This document shows, one piece after another, positions 21,991 to 32,753 of a DNA stretch of 64,000 nucleotides; within the stretch, counting starts at the first letter, position 1, and the number at the start of each line of letters is the position of its first letter. Made by a program: the position numbers and the translations under genes. The notes beneath the pieces are model-generated. The model ran no database searches. It saw nothing but the letters and a program-made list of their open reading frames with translations, and was not told the DNA's origin. The DNA is from Paraniabella hibiscisoli (GTDB lineage Bacteria > Bacteroidota > Bacteroidia > Chitinophagales > Chitinophagaceae): assembly GCF_022512515.1 (NCBI RefSeq), contig NZ_JAKWBK010000001.1, forward strand, positions 3,844,001 to 3,908,000. Reading direction: 5' to 3'.

Positions 21991-23472
21991 ATGAAAGATG
22001 GTGTATTCACTTTGCCACAGCCCATAGCCGAGATCCAACAAGCTGGTAAGCAACCCTGGACGGCGAGGCAGCGATCAGTTTTTCGCTTTGCATTTATTTT
22101 TTTACCATCATGAGTGTACCTACTGATTATGGGTACTATGTGATGTTGCTGCATTTTGATTGGCTTAATTTAAATTACCGCCATCTTACAGAGTTAGCAG
22201 CTTTTTTAATCCGCAGTTTTTAAATATATACTCAGAAAGCGGGTTTTTCGGTGCCGCCAGCTATATCAATTGGGTGCTGGTAGCAGGTGTGGCTTTATTA
22301 GGTGCTGTAATTTGGAGCAGGTTTGACAGAAAGAGACTTTCCTATAATGATTTGTATTACCTGGTAAGGGTTTTTGCCCGCTATCGTGTTGCTTATGCCG
22401 GCATTAGCTGGGGATATAAGAAATTGTTTATAATGCAGATGCCCGAACAGTTTGAAGCCATCTGGAACACCAATCTTATAGATTTTTTGGTAAAAAGATT
22501 GTACTGGGAGGTATTGAGTGTAGCGCCTGTTTATGAAGTGTGGCTGGGCTTTGCAGAGTTTATCGCTGGTTTTTTATTGTTATTCAGACGTACCACTGCC
22601 ATAGGTGCGGCATTAGCTTTTGTAGTATTTGGAAACATTGCTATATCCAATCATGCATACGATATCGGGGAGCACGTGCCCAGCGCATTAATGGCATTAT
22701 TGGCATTATTCGTTTTATGGCAATATCTTCCCTATATTTATCGCGTATTGATCAGAGAGGAGCATGCTATGGTGCCACTGTATTACCCTGTATTGAGTAA
22801 ATGGCAGCGCCGGACTCGTACAGGACTTAAGGTTGTCTTCAACTTTGTTTTGATAGTTCTGTTCGCCTGGTATGAAGTGAAAGCTGTAAGAACGAATGAT
22901 TTTTATAAGCTTCCGAATACGCCCGGACTAGCCAACAGCAGCGGTATTTACCAGGTAAAAGTATTTAGGCGAAATGGCGTCGAGCATCCTTACAATCCTT
23001 TGGATACAGCTCGGTGGCAGGATGTTGTATTTGAGAACTGGTCTTCCATGGGTGTGAGATATGTGCATAAGCCTCAGCAAATGGCTATGTTTTCGGCCGG
23101 TAGCTATCCGAGGGTGGGAGAGCCTTATGATGGAATACTACATTTCGATTGGCGGGGGATCTGAGAAGATATCACCTCGAGGCCAACGGCGAATTTTCAA
23201 AAGAACCGAAATGGCCGCGGGATGTAAAAATAGATTGGGAGTTTTCGGGCATGCAGGGCAGGGTATTTTATTATTATGATGCAGATACTGCCAATAACAG
23301 GCTGGAACTCATCAATAAAAACAGGTATCATAGAGATGAGAAAATGACATTTGATTTTATACGCCCCGACCCGCAAACCATCATACTATGGGGCGTAGAC
23401 GATCGAAAGGATTCTATTTATGCGGAATTATATAGGAGCAATCAAACACATCCGTTATTAAATAAAAAATAA
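21991..23472 (+). CDS. DoxX-like membrane protein with C-terminal soluble domain, paralogue 3 of 3
   Basis: About 494 residues after three one-base repairs: T7 at 22097-22103, T6 at 22202-22207 and G5 at 23154-23158. It then reads MKDGVFTLPQPIAEIQQAGK, FIFFTIMSVPTDYGYYVM, ESGFFGAASYINWVLVAG and the core SWGYKKLFIMQMP and FAEFIAGFLLLFRRTTAIG. The soluble part has GLANSSGIYQVKVFRRN, RWQDVVFENWSSMGVR, DADTANNRLELINKNRYH and WGVDDRKDSIYAELYR. The closing K/EDSxYAELxR block is shared with paralogue 1. Paralogue identity looks moderate, so the tandem is an old triplication rather than a recent one. Confidence 0.7.
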
Positions 23473-23513
23473 TATTGCCGGAGCTTTTAAACAGGTTCTG
23501 CGAAACGATAAAT

Positions 23514-24765
23514 ATGAAAAAAACAAGCGTACTTACCGAAGATTGGGCTGCCGTTGTGATCGGCTTTTTTATTATCATTGTCACTGTTTGGGGACTTAAA
23601 CTAGCAGCGCCTGCGTTTAAATGGGCCGATGCACAAAGCCTGGTGTCGGGCGTGTTAACAAGCGATAATTTCCTGAAATTACTGATCCAGTTTGTATTCG
23701 TTTACCTGATCGCAATAGCTGGTGCCGTTTTGATGGGTAAACCTGTTGGCGGCATTGCAAAGTCGCTGCCTGTTGTTTATATTTTAACTATTATAGCATC
23801 GATAGCGGGTGGATACGAAGGCATTAAAACACTGAACCTGGAAACGGTGATCTTCTGCCTGTTTTTGGGCTTATTGATCCGTAACCTGGTAAAACTACCC
23901 GATTGGTTCTACCAGTCACTATCCTCGGAGTTTTTGTAAAGATTGGGTTGGTGTTACTGGGTATCAGTGTGATCTTCTCTGACATCCTGAAAGCAGGATC
24001 CCTGGGTTTGATCCAATCCTTACTGGTGGTGCTTTCCGTATGGTATTTCTCCTTCTGGCTTTGTAAGCGGATGAAGGTTGATAAAGAACTGACTATGATG
24101 TTGTCCAGCGCCGTATCCATCTGTGGGGTATCTGCAGCCATAGCCACATCCGGTGCTATTAAAGGCGATTCTAAAAAATTGTCGCTGGTGGTTTCGTTGG
24201 TATTGATCACCGCCGTGCCGCCGATGATGATCTTTATGCCATGGATCGCACATAAACTGGGCCTGAGTGAAGAAGTGACCGGTGCCTGGCTGGGTGGTAC
24301 TATCGATACTACCGGCGCTGTGGTAGCCTCCGGAACATTAGTAGGAGAGACTGCTTTAAAAATAAGTACCATTGTAAAATTCTCGCAGAATGTGTTATTA
24401 GGTATCGCAGCATTCGCTATTTCTATTTACTGGTCTTATACCAAAAAAGATGTGAGCGAGCAGGAGAAACCCACCCTTAAAATTATATGGGAGCGTTTCC
24501 CTAAGTTCGTATTAGGCTTTATATTAGTATCTGTTATCTTTTCTTTTTTGTGAGCGCTGATGTGACAGAAGCGGTTAAACCCCAGCTGAAAAGCATACAG
24601 GGTTTTTGGTTTGCTTTGGCATTTACCTGCATCGGCCTGGAAACTAATTTCAGGGATTTATTTGGTACGCATAACCGCAAGCCCTTGCTGGCATTTTTAG
24701 GCGCCCAGACTTTTAATATCTTTATTACCCTGGTCATAGCCTACCTGCTTTTCAGAAATGCATAA
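23514..24765 (+). CDS. YeiH/UPF0324 family transporter, putative sulfate exporter
   Basis: About 418 residues, around ten hydrophobic helices, beginning MKKTSVLTEDWAAVVIGFFI. Family blocks: LFLGLLIRNLVKLPDW, FVKIGLVLLGISVIFSDILK, SSAVSICGVSAAIATSGAIK, LGGTIDTTGAVVASGTLVGE and GFWFALAFTCIGLETNFRDL. The frame breaks in T5 at 23931-23935 and in T6 at 24544-24549, each repaired by one T. The family is annotated as putative sulfate exporter largely by association; direct proof of substrate is thin. It follows the third DoxX-like gene by 41 bases in the same orientation, which makes a sulfur link for PUL 2 worth testing. Confidence 0.8.
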
Positions 24766-24791
24766 GCTGCCCTTGGTTAGTCTGCCAGGTA

Positions 24792-26235
24792 CTAATCAAT
24801 ACGAATGGCTTCAAAGTTCTTTCCACCCTGGCGGAAGGTGATTTTAGATGCCTTCTTACCTGGTTCAGTTACAAAGGCGAATCTTGCCTCGGGTATCTCA
24901 ACAAACTCAAAATCCTTGTTGGTTACAAAGATTGCTTTGTAGTTGACAGCAGGAAACCTGCTTTGGCGCATGTATAGGCTATTGTTCTTTAAACTCACAG
25001 TAATGGTGTCATCATCCAGCTTGTAATTTCCTGTGTATGATGCCAGTTCATCGGCTGGTAGTGTTACGGTTTTCCTGATGGATGGCGTATAGAATCCCTT
25101 CCAGTTGTATACCCTTGCCACACTATTCAATAGCTCGCTTATTACCGAAAAGTTCTCGCCATTGATCATTACTACTATGCCATCGCCACCTTTGAATGTT
25201 CCGTAAGAAGTGCATAGAAATGCTTCATTCCCCCGTTATGAATAAAAAAACTGCGCTCGCCTCTTGATATAATTGCTACCCCCAGTGCAGACTCATTACC
25301 TAAAACAGGCGTCATACGGGTTAGCATCATCGATTGGGATAATACTTTTTCGAATCTCCCTTAATGGCCAGCTGACACTCAATAATATATTTCGCAAGGT
25401 CGGTCGGTGTTGTCCAAAGTCCCGCGGCGGCTTGTTCGGGATAGACATGATATTTTCCAGTTACGGGTTTCCCATTGGCATAATACCCGGTAGCCAGATT
25501 CAGCGTATCAGAAATAGGCTGTTCAAAACTACTGTGAGCCATACCGAGGGGTTGTAGTACCGCTTCCTTCATGTATTTTTCATAGGGCTGACCAGTAATG
25601 TCCTCTACTATTAATTGCGATAGGGTAGTGCCTCCACCTGAATACTGCACTTTAGTCCCCGGCTCAAACAGCGATCGTACCGCCTTTGTGTTGGCTGGTG
25701 AGCGGCCATCCAGTATTTGAGGCAGGGTAGGCAATTCAGTTCCGCGCTCGTAACCAGGAAAGCCATGTACACTCAGTCCTGCAGTATGACTCAATAATTG
25801 GTATATATTGATCTTTGTTTTACCCGAATTAGAATCATAAGGGAATTGCCAGCTCTTCAAAAGGGTATTAATATCAGCCCGTGGATCTATTTTCTTTTCT
25901 TCCACCAGCTTTAAAATACCCATGCTGTTAAGGCTTTTGCTAATCGAAGCCGCCTGGAAGCGGGTATCGGGGGTGACCTTTCTTTTCGAAGCCTCGTCTG
26001 CCCATCCATAACCCTTTGCCCAGTGAATTTGATAGTTTTTAATCACCGCAATGCTCAAACCTTTGATGCCTATTTCTTTCATTCTTTGCTCAAGGTTGAG
26101 ATCGGGAACGGCGTCACCGTAAATCGTATTGGGCGCAAGGCTGTTTTCTGTTTTTTGAATGGTATCGTTAATGGAAAGCTGGCCTTGGGCTACACTACAA
26201 AAAGGCAGTAGCAAACAGAGAACTAAGGATTTCAT
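24792..26235 (-). CDS. Serine hydrolase, beta-lactamase/penicillin-binding-protein (PF00144) fold, secreted
   Basis: About 482 residues with signal peptide MKSLVLCLLLPFCSVAQG. The catalytic SxxK motif is in AASISKSLNS (about residue 95-98). Other family blocks are LLSHTAGLSVHGFPGY, a Tyr-Ser-Gly motif in VQYSGGGTTLSQLIVED, and an HxG-type motif that appears after repair (FFIHNGGNEAFLC). Runs needing one base: T5 at 25346-25350 and C5 at 25230-25234 on the plus strand. The C-terminal about 100 residues (LASYTGNYKLDDDTITVSLK) are the beta-rich domain often found in this group. It is convergent with the YeiH gene. An esterase or peptidase role is more likely than drug resistance, but this is not shown. 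Confidence 0.87.
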
Positions 26236-26366
26236 AGTTGTTTTGTTTTACAAGTGATCTAAGTTAACAGTAAATGCCCGAAATATATTGTCCTTTGTTT
26301 TTTACAACCATTGGATATTCGATGGAGGGTAGCTGGAATAATACCTGTCCGAGCTGATTTTAGTTC

Positions 26367-26374
26367 TATTTTTG
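26367..26374 (+). promoter_or_regulatory. Putative -7 element TATTTTTG
   Basis: Exact TAnnTTTG match 21 bases before the ATG at 26396 of the UbiD-family gene. The 160-base gap separates it from the divergent serine hydrolase. No clear -33 TTTG was found. Confidence 0.45.
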
Positions 26375-26395
26375 CCGCAAATTGTATAAAGCATT

Positions 26396-28233
26396 ATGGG
26401 GTATAGCAGTTTGGCGGCATGTGTAGCAGACCTGGAACAAAATGGTCACCTGGTACGTATTAAAGAAGAAGTAGATCCTTACCTGGAAATGGCTGCTATT
26501 CACATGAGAGTTTATGATGTGCATGGGCCAGCTCTCTATTTTGAAAATATAAAAGGCAGTAAATTTCCGGCGGTATCTAATCTTTTTGGCACACTGGATC
26601 GTTCGCGCTTTATGTTTCGCGATTCATTGGATCATGTGAAGAAGCTGGTGGATGTAAAGATGAACCCCATGTCGGTGCTTAAAAACCACTGAGTTATATA
26701 GGCTCGTCTATGACGGCGCTGGGAGCATTGCCCTGGAAGAAGAAAATCAATGCGCCTATATTGTATGGGCAAACTACTATTACAGAACTGCCGCAGGTGG
26801 TAAACTGGCCTATGGATGGTGGTGCATTTGTAACTATGCCGCAGGTGTATTCAGAAGATATTAGTCAGCCTGGTATAATGCATGCCAACCTGGGCATGTA
26901 TCGTATCCAGCTTTCAGGCAATGATTATATTCCTGATAAAGAAATTGGTTTACACTACCAGCTGCACCGGGGCATAGGGGTGCACCAGACAAAAGCCAAT
27001 GCTTTGGGTAAGCCGTTAAAGGTCTCCATCTTTGTAGGTGGACCGCCGTCTCATCCCTTATCAGCTGTGATGCCATTGCCTGAGGGCCTTTCGGAAATGA
27101 TCTTTGCCGGAGCACTGGGTAACAGGCGCTTCCGTTATTTTTATGATGAAGAAGGATTTTGTATATCTGCTGATGCTGACTTCGTGATAACCGGAACCGT
27201 ATATCCCAACGAGAATAAACCCGAAGGCCCTTTCGGAGACCATATAGGCTACTACTCCTTAACGCATCCTTTTCCCCTGATGAAAGTGCATAAGGTCTAT
27301 CATAAGAAAAATCCCATCTGGTCATTTACCGTGGTGGGCCGTCCTCCCCAGGAGGATACCAGTTTTGGTGCACTCATTCATGAAATAACCGGTTCGGCGA
27401 TTCCTCAGGAGATAAATGGACTGCATGCCGTACATGCAGTAGATGCAGCAGGCGTTCATCCGCTGTTATTTGCAATAGGGAGCGAACGTTATACCCCTTA
27501 TCAGAAAACCGAGCGCCCGCAGGAGCTGCTAACCATCGCTAACCAGATATTAGGGAAGAACCAGTTAAGCCTGGCTAAATACCTGTTCATAGCTTCTCAT
27601 GCTGACGATCCGGGGTTAGATATTCATGACGTACCGGGCTTTTTGGGGCATATGTTAGCACGAATTGACTGGACCCGCGATGTACATTTTCAAACCAATA
27701 CCACTATCGATACTTTAGATTATACCGGTGATGGGTTGAATGCAGGTTCAAAAGTAGTTTTTGCGGCAGTGGGTGCTCCGCAACATCACTTGGCTAAAGA
27801 GCTACCGTCTGATATCTGTTTGCCACAACCGTTTACCCATGCAAAAATGGCTTTACCGGGGGTTATGGTGATAGATGGCGCGGCATTTACAAATTATGCG
27901 CAGGAAGCAACGATCATAGAAAACTGGACAAAACATATTACCGCCAAATCCCTTACCGGGATACGGTTGATTGTAATAGCTGATGATGCTGGTTTCACTG
28001 CCGCCACGGATGATAACCTGGTTTGGGTTGCATTTACCCGGAGCAACCCCGCTTACGATATTTATGGGGTTGACAGTTTCACAGAATTTAAACACTGGGG
28101 ATGCCGCGGACCATTGATCATTGATGCCCGCACCAAGCCCCATCATGCACCTGCTTTGATAAAAGATCCGGCTGTTGAGCGAAGGGTAGACCGGTTGGGC
28201 GAGAAGGGAGCCTCATTGCACGGCATTATATAA
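26396..28233 (+). CDS. UbiD-family (prenylated-FMN-dependent) decarboxylase
   Basis: About 612 residues after one A is added in A5 at 26681-26685 (MSVLKKPLSYIGSSMTALGA). The N-terminal segment SSLAACVADLEQNGHLVRIK and VHGPALYFENIKGSKFPAVS is typical of UbiD proteins. The central split-barrel and catalytic region shows GNRRFRYFYDEEGFCISADA, PEGPFGDHIGYYSLTHPFP and VGRPPQEDTSFGALIHEITG. The family removes CO2 from aromatic or unsaturated acids with prenylated FMN; in Bacteroidota, long UbiD proteins like this are often linked to menaquinone formation by the futalosine route. No UbiX or mqn gene is in the window, so the substrate is open. Confidence 0.85.
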
Positions 28234-28281
28234 ATGTTTATGGGATTGGCCTGCTTTGCGCCGGACAATGGGAATCAGTAC

Positions 28282-28385
28282 GTGTCGGGAAATATTGTGT
28301 CGTAAAAATTGACACAACAAAACGTGACACTGATTTTTGTGTCCGATTTTAGCTGTTTTTTAGATTGTGACACAAGGGTATTTGC
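28282..28385. promoter_or_regulatory. Array of TTGTGTC/GACACAA half-sites upstream of the XRE regulator
   Basis: The 186-base gap between the UbiD gene and the regulator at 28420 holds repeated half-sites: TTGTGTC at 28295-28301 facing GACACAA at 28311-28317 (7-base arms, 9-base spacer), GTGACAC at 28324-28330 facing TTGTGTC at 28337-28343, and a compact TTGTGACACAA palindrome at 28375-28385. A shorter GTGTC lies at 28282-28286. The density suggests an operator for a dimeric DNA-binding protein, most simply autoregulation by the downstream XRE protein. Confidence 0.6.
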
Positions 28386-28419
28386 GTAACTTGTTGTAGA
28401 TTGAAGCAAATTGTTACCT

Positions 28420-28989
28420 ATGCGAAGCCTGAGAAATACTCTACTATTTACCCAACAGGATATGGCGCTACTATTAGGCGTATCGAGAAGTACTATTACT
28501 ATGTATGAAAATAGCCGGCGTGGCTTACCGCCGGGCGCAAGTTCAATGGAAACCCTGATAGCAGAATCTTATGCGGCAGCTATTACGGCTCAACCGGCAA
28601 AACACAATGAAGCGCAGGAAAGCCATAGTCTTGTAATGTTTAAAGATAAGCTGCTTAAAGAGATAGCGCAATACGAACATGAAATAGAGGTGGGCCAAGA
28701 AAAATTGATACTGCTGCAAGATGAACATTTAAAGTTGCAGGTAAAACAGGTAACCCTAACGGGTTTGAAGTCTCGCCTGGAAGCTGGGGCCTCTAAAATA
28801 AAACAAGACAGTAAGGAGAAACAGCTCCTGCTCAAACGGATTAAATATGTTGAATATTTCCAGGGCGAGGTTATTTTAATGCTGAAAAAATGCGGTATTC
28901 CCGCCCGGTTAAAGCTGCAACATCATCTGGATAGTTTAAAGGCCCAAAAGCGAACAACCGAAAGCACATTGAAACAAATGGATCGCTAA
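28420..28989 (+). CDS. XRE-type HTH regulator with coiled-coil tail
   Basis: 189 residues from the ATG at 28420. The N-terminal helix-turn-helix spans about residues 1-40 (NTLLFTQQDMALLLGVSRST, ITMYENSRRGLPPG). About residues 65-185 are charged, helical and heptad-rich (FKDKLLKEIAQYEHEIEVGQ, KLILLQDEHLKLQVKQ), which points to a coiled coil for oligomerisation. No ligand-binding domain is seen. The half-site array just upstream fits autoregulation. It is convergent with the alpha-galactosidase-like gene. The gene is intact; its targets are unknown. Confidence 0.75.
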   Translation: MRSLRNTLLFTQQDMALLLGVSRSTITMYENSRRGLPPGASSMETLIAESYAAAITAQPAKHNEAQESHSLVMFKDKLLKEIAQYEHEIEVGQEKLILLQDEHLKLQVKQVTLTGLKSRLEAGASKIKQDSKEKQLLLKRIKYVEYFQGEVILMLKKCGIPARLKLQHHLDSLKAQKRTTESTLKQMDR

Positions 28990-29012
28990 AAAATACAGGG
29001 AGATACCTGTAT
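28988..29012 (-). terminator. Rho-independent terminator for the minus-strand alpha-galactosidase-like gene
   Basis: Read on the minus strand, an ATACAGG stem, a 6-base loop and CCTGTAT are followed by a run of six T. It sits 25 bases past the stop of the minus-strand gene ending at 29037 and just after the convergent XRE gene. The 7-bp stem is AT-rich, so termination may be partial. Confidence 0.55.
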
Positions 29013-29036
29013 CTGTATCCAGGCAATAGCGAAACA

Positions 29037-31222
29037 TTACTCTACCTGCCACCACGAATAGGAATTAGGAGCGAGCACTACTTTAATTGTTGTTTCATAA
29101 TTACGGTTAAGTGAATAGCTTTTTGCCGGGCCTTCTTTTTCCCGTATCCGTGCCGTTTGCGTAAGCCCGGTATAATACAATGGTATTTTGATGTCTTTTT
29201 CAATCTTTTGATCGGTGGGGTTATAAAGCATCATTAATCCCCTGGTTTTTAGCGCCGGATTCACATGTAGAATACCATCCCAGTCCCGGCCATCTGCCCT
29301 GCGAAGATGGATGACGCTTGAATTCAGAATGTCACGATATTTTTATACCAGTTGATTACTTTTATTACTACCGCCTTTGTTCTGTCATTATCATATAATC
29401 TTGGACCACGATAACACGCCTGTACACCTGCGCCATAATACTGTATCATGAGCTGTTCGTAATCGGGTAAATGCTCGGACAGTGGTTCCAGTATCGCTTC
29501 GGGACCGCCGCCCTGGTAGCGGGTCAGGGGCACAAATCCCCAGCCCATAGAAGGGAGCTTGTCCCAGGTGCCGTCATAAATATTCTGGCGGTTCAATAAT
29601 TTCTGGTTGCTGCGTGGCAAGCTAAAATTAACTTCCCTGTACCCCAATGCAATTTTGTTGGTACCATCTAAAAAATACCAATCAGGCGCATTAATGTACA
29701 CACCACGTTTGTTTAACCATTGGTATAAATCCTTCTGTATTTCCATTTGCCGCCACTGGCTATCGTCCAGTCCTTTATGTCCCGGGTGGGTAACAGAGGC
29801 GCATCGGTCGCCCGGATAGGGACCATCGTTTTCCCATATATCGAAGCCGGTGGACCTAAAGAAGGTTTTTATTTTATCGCGGTAGCCCAGGCCCCACTTA
29901 CTGCCAAAGCAGGGTGCATTACCAAAAAATGCACCACCGGGTTTGCCGGTACGTGCATCTATTACATCATCCGCATCGCTTATTTTCCTTGAGCTAAACA
30001 GGGAGTAGCCACCTACTTTTATACCTTTCTGATGAGCATAATCAGCCAGGTTTTTCCAGCGCAATAGATTCTCTTTCGAAGTTTCTTCCATATTTATATG
30101 GCTTCCAAAACTCAATATCAGTGCTTCATAGCCTGTGTTAGCACATTGGTCAACCGCTGATTTCACTTCCTCATCGGTTTTACTTACCAGGTGCATAAAA
30201 ATGGGGTTGCCCGTGGTCCAGGGAGCGATAGTACGATACATTTGTTGTATCGACAGCCCACGTCTCTCCCGGTCGTAGCTATCCATAGCGAGCTCGTAAG
30301 TTCTCACCGAAATAAAATGGTCGCTTGGCTTCATTTCAATACCGGGCGCATATTCAGGGTACACTTCCAGCAGGCAGGGCGTCTGAAAATTGTAGTTTAC
30401 CTGCGAAGTGTAGGTGGAGTCAGTTTTCCAGTGCGTAGTCTGGTCACTCAGGTCATAGCGCATAGCATTATTAAAAGCGTAATTGCTTTCAATATAAAGA
30501 CCCTGTGGTTTTTCATTTGCTCAGGCTTTCCCACCACGGCACTTTGTTCTTCTACCATGCCCAGTACTTCATTAACCACGCGGTCAAGTTGTATTGATTT
30601 TAAAGAATTGTTAGTCACGCTAAGCCATTTGCAGATCAGCGGTATGCCATCATATAATTCATAATTAACGGTTACCGTAATACCTTTTAATTCGGCAAGA
30701 CCGGATATATAGTGAAACTGAACCAGCTTGCCGGTGGCGGGCGAGCGATTAGTGGCCCATACCTTAGAAATGGGATTCAGATAGGGTGGTAGCGCTTTTA
30801 CTTCGTAACGTAATAATTGAAAGTCGCTGTTGTCTTTTGTAAAATCATTTACCCAGGCAGGAAGCAGGTAGGCGTTTTCTTTCTGCCCGTACAAACCACC
30901 CACCCGATGTGTTCGCCCGTTTATAGTTAATATAGCTTCCGGTTTAACGGAGCGTAGCAATTGTTGTCCTGTGCTCATATTGGTATAGTCGATACAAGCC
31001 GTATTGGGTGTAATCCGGAAAACTCTTTTTACCAGGCCATTATACAGAACCAGGTCTTTTTATCAGGACTAAGGTATAGGGCTGCTTTCTGTGCAACGGG
31101 AGCAAGTAGCCAGTCTTTGGAAAATAATCCGGCCTCCTTGTTCCAGGCCGGTAATGGGGACTGGCTGCGTACAATAAGATTGCAGAAAAAAGCAACAGAA
31201 CGAACACGACATATTTTTTCAT
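29037..31222 (-). CDS. Alpha-galactosidase-like TIM-barrel glycoside hydrolase (GH36/GH27 superfamily), secreted
   Basis: About 729 residues after four one-base repairs on plus-strand runs: A6 31186-31191, T5 31057-31061, T5 30509-30513 and T5 29340-29344. The repaired N-terminus is a signal peptide followed by AWNKEAGLFSKDWLLAPVAQ and a beta-sandwich (LVLYNGLVKRVFRITPNTA, VKPEAILTINGRTHRVGGLY). The barrel has TGYEALILSFGSHINMEET, KGIKVGGYSLFSSRK, TGFDIWENDGPYPGDRCAS, VYINAPDWYFLDGTNK and GVQACYRGPRLYD. The aspartates in ENDGPYPGD and NAPDWYFLDG are good candidates for catalytic residues. It stands alone with its own promoter and terminator, so it may act outside any PUL here. Exact GH family not certain. 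Confidence 0.72.
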
Positions 31223-31240
31223 GGCAATTGTTGGGATGGG

Positions 31241-31271
31241 CAAATATACCGGTTTTACCTGCAGTGCAAAA
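31241..31271 (-). promoter_or_regulatory. Bacteroidota-type promoter: TTTTG, 18 bp, TATATTTG
   Basis: On the minus strand a -33 TTTTG (plus 31267-31271) is followed after 18 bp by TATATTTG (plus 31241-31248), 18 bases before the ATG at 31222 of the alpha-galactosidase-like gene. It is the only promoter in the window with both elements clear. Confidence 0.6.
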
Positions 31272-31330
31272 CCGATCTCTTTAAATAGTACGTTTATTTA
31301 AAAAGATGAAAGTTGTATCTTAAATCAAAA

Positions 31331-32006
31331 ATGGCCGCACCAATGTCTAAAGAAAGCTACCGGTTAAATGAAGGGATAAAAAGCTCATTTATAGCTTAAT
31401 TCCTGCTTTAATCGTTTTTTTCGCCTTGTTTCAATTAACAATCAATGCCCGCCTGATTATTGCCTGGGATGTTTTTAGTGTAGTGCTTCTGTTGTTTTAC
31501 TGGACTGTTTTTTTCAAAACAGATGAGCACAAATTACCCCGGATTGTTGCAACGGAAGACGATGGGGTGAAAATTATATTCTCTATTGTACTGATAGCTG
31601 TCTGCGTTAGCTTCCTGGGGGTAATATTACTATTTCAGCTACAGGAGGCAGCACCTAAATATAAATTATTGCAGGCGCTTATTTCTTTATCAGCCATTGT
31701 ATGCTCATGGACTTTATTACATACGATTTTTACCACCAGGTATGCAGATCTTTATTTTAAGGATCGCAGGAAACGGGATAAGGATGAAGCCACGGAGGCT
31801 TTACTATTCCCTTCTCCTGAAAACCCGATTATCTGGATTTTGCTTATTTTTCTTTTGTTATCGGTATGACCTTCCAGGTGTCGGATGTGCAGATCAATTC
31901 CAGGACCATCCGGAGATTTGTTTTGCTGCATAGCCTCATCTCTTTTGCATTTAATACCGTTATTGTTGCATTAACTATTAACCTGGTTATAGGAGCAGCA
32001 AAATAA
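31331..32006 (+). CDS. DUF1345 family membrane protein
   Basis: About 225 residues after one A in A5 at 31378-31382 and one C in C3 at 31824-31826. Reconstructed blocks: [40 protein letters not shown], then [40 protein letters not shown] and a final hydrophobic helix. The [20 protein letters not shown] block is diagnostic of DUF1345, a family of five- or six-helix inner-membrane proteins of unknown role. Divergent from the alpha-galactosidase-like gene with about 110 bases between starts. Confidence 0.78.
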
Positions 32007-32064
32007 AAGGAATCGGGGCCAGCTGTGTAGCTATTAGTTTAATCGGCAAATGCCCGTGTAATTA

Positions 32065-32449
32065 CTACATATAAAATACATTGAATTTATGACCGTCAGG
32101 ATCAGCAAATACAAATCCGTAGTAACCAGGCCCAAATGCTTCAGGTTCTGAAACAATGGTTCCTCCTGCCGCTTCTACAGTAGTCGCCCAATCATCAACC
32201 TCCTCCTTACTATCTGCAGAAAGGGTGAATATGATTTCATTTCCATTTTGGGTATCAATAATAGGGCCTTTGATATTGGGTTCCAGTACATCCTTCAGGA
32301 AGAAATGAATGATAAATTTGTCTCGCCAAAGAAGAAGCTGGTTAATTGATCTGACGCACCGTTGGCTTTAAAGCCAAGTTGTGAGTAAAACTGAGTAGTT
32401 CGCTCCAGGTCAGCAACACTAAAATTGGCCCATATTTTTTTGTTTTCAT
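32065..32449 (-). CDS. VOC/glyoxalase-like domain protein
   Basis: About 129 residues, recovered only after one base is added in each of two runs: T7 at 32435-32441 and A3 at 32303-32305 (plus strand). The repaired product reads MKTKKIWANFSVADLERTTQ, FYSQLGFKANGASDQLTSFF, GPIIDTQNGNEIIFTLSADS, EEVDDWATTVEAAGGTIVSE and ends YYGFVFADPDGHKFNVFYM. The beta-alpha-beta3 pattern with DPDGH is the vicinal-oxygen-chelate fold. Its length fits a one-unit member of the family. Substrate unknown; convergent with DUF1345. No stretch of it is long enough in one frame to be found by ordinary gene calling. Confidence 0.7.
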
Positions 32450-32727
32450 ACGAGATGATTTAGGGTGGTGGCATATACAAAGGGTCCCGTGAGAAGTAAG
32501 ACGGGTCATACTTAATAATGCCCCTATGTTTCTACTAAGATAACCGATAAGATTAAGAATACCAGCCCACCCGATGATTTGTAGTTTGGCATCTTTATTG
32601 CTTGCAATAGAACAGAACTTTTATCCTTAGAAAATCAATCCGTTAACTATGAAACGCAAGGTTGATGTTGAGCATCGGATGATGCAAAAGGGTATTATTT
32701 GGTGAATCAGCATATTACTGGAAGTGA

Positions 32728-32753
32728 AGCGGGCTTGCCCGCTTTATTTTTTT
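32728..32753 (+). terminator. Rho-independent terminator in the 32450-33066 gap
   Basis: AGCGGGC, a 2-base loop and GCCCGCT form a strong 7-bp GC-rich stem, followed by TTATTTTTTT. The 617-base gap has no recognisable gene. The only frame before the hairpin is an 18-codon ORF at 32649-32705 (MKRKVDVEHRMMQKGIIW). The terminator must close a plus-strand transcript, perhaps a small RNA or short peptide gene starting near 32550-32650. The rest of the gap shows nothing else. Confidence 0.6.

Noticed and set aside
26861-27325. 154-codon minus-strand ORF opposite the UbiD gene
   Set aside because: Antisense shadow of a clear coding frame with no own features.
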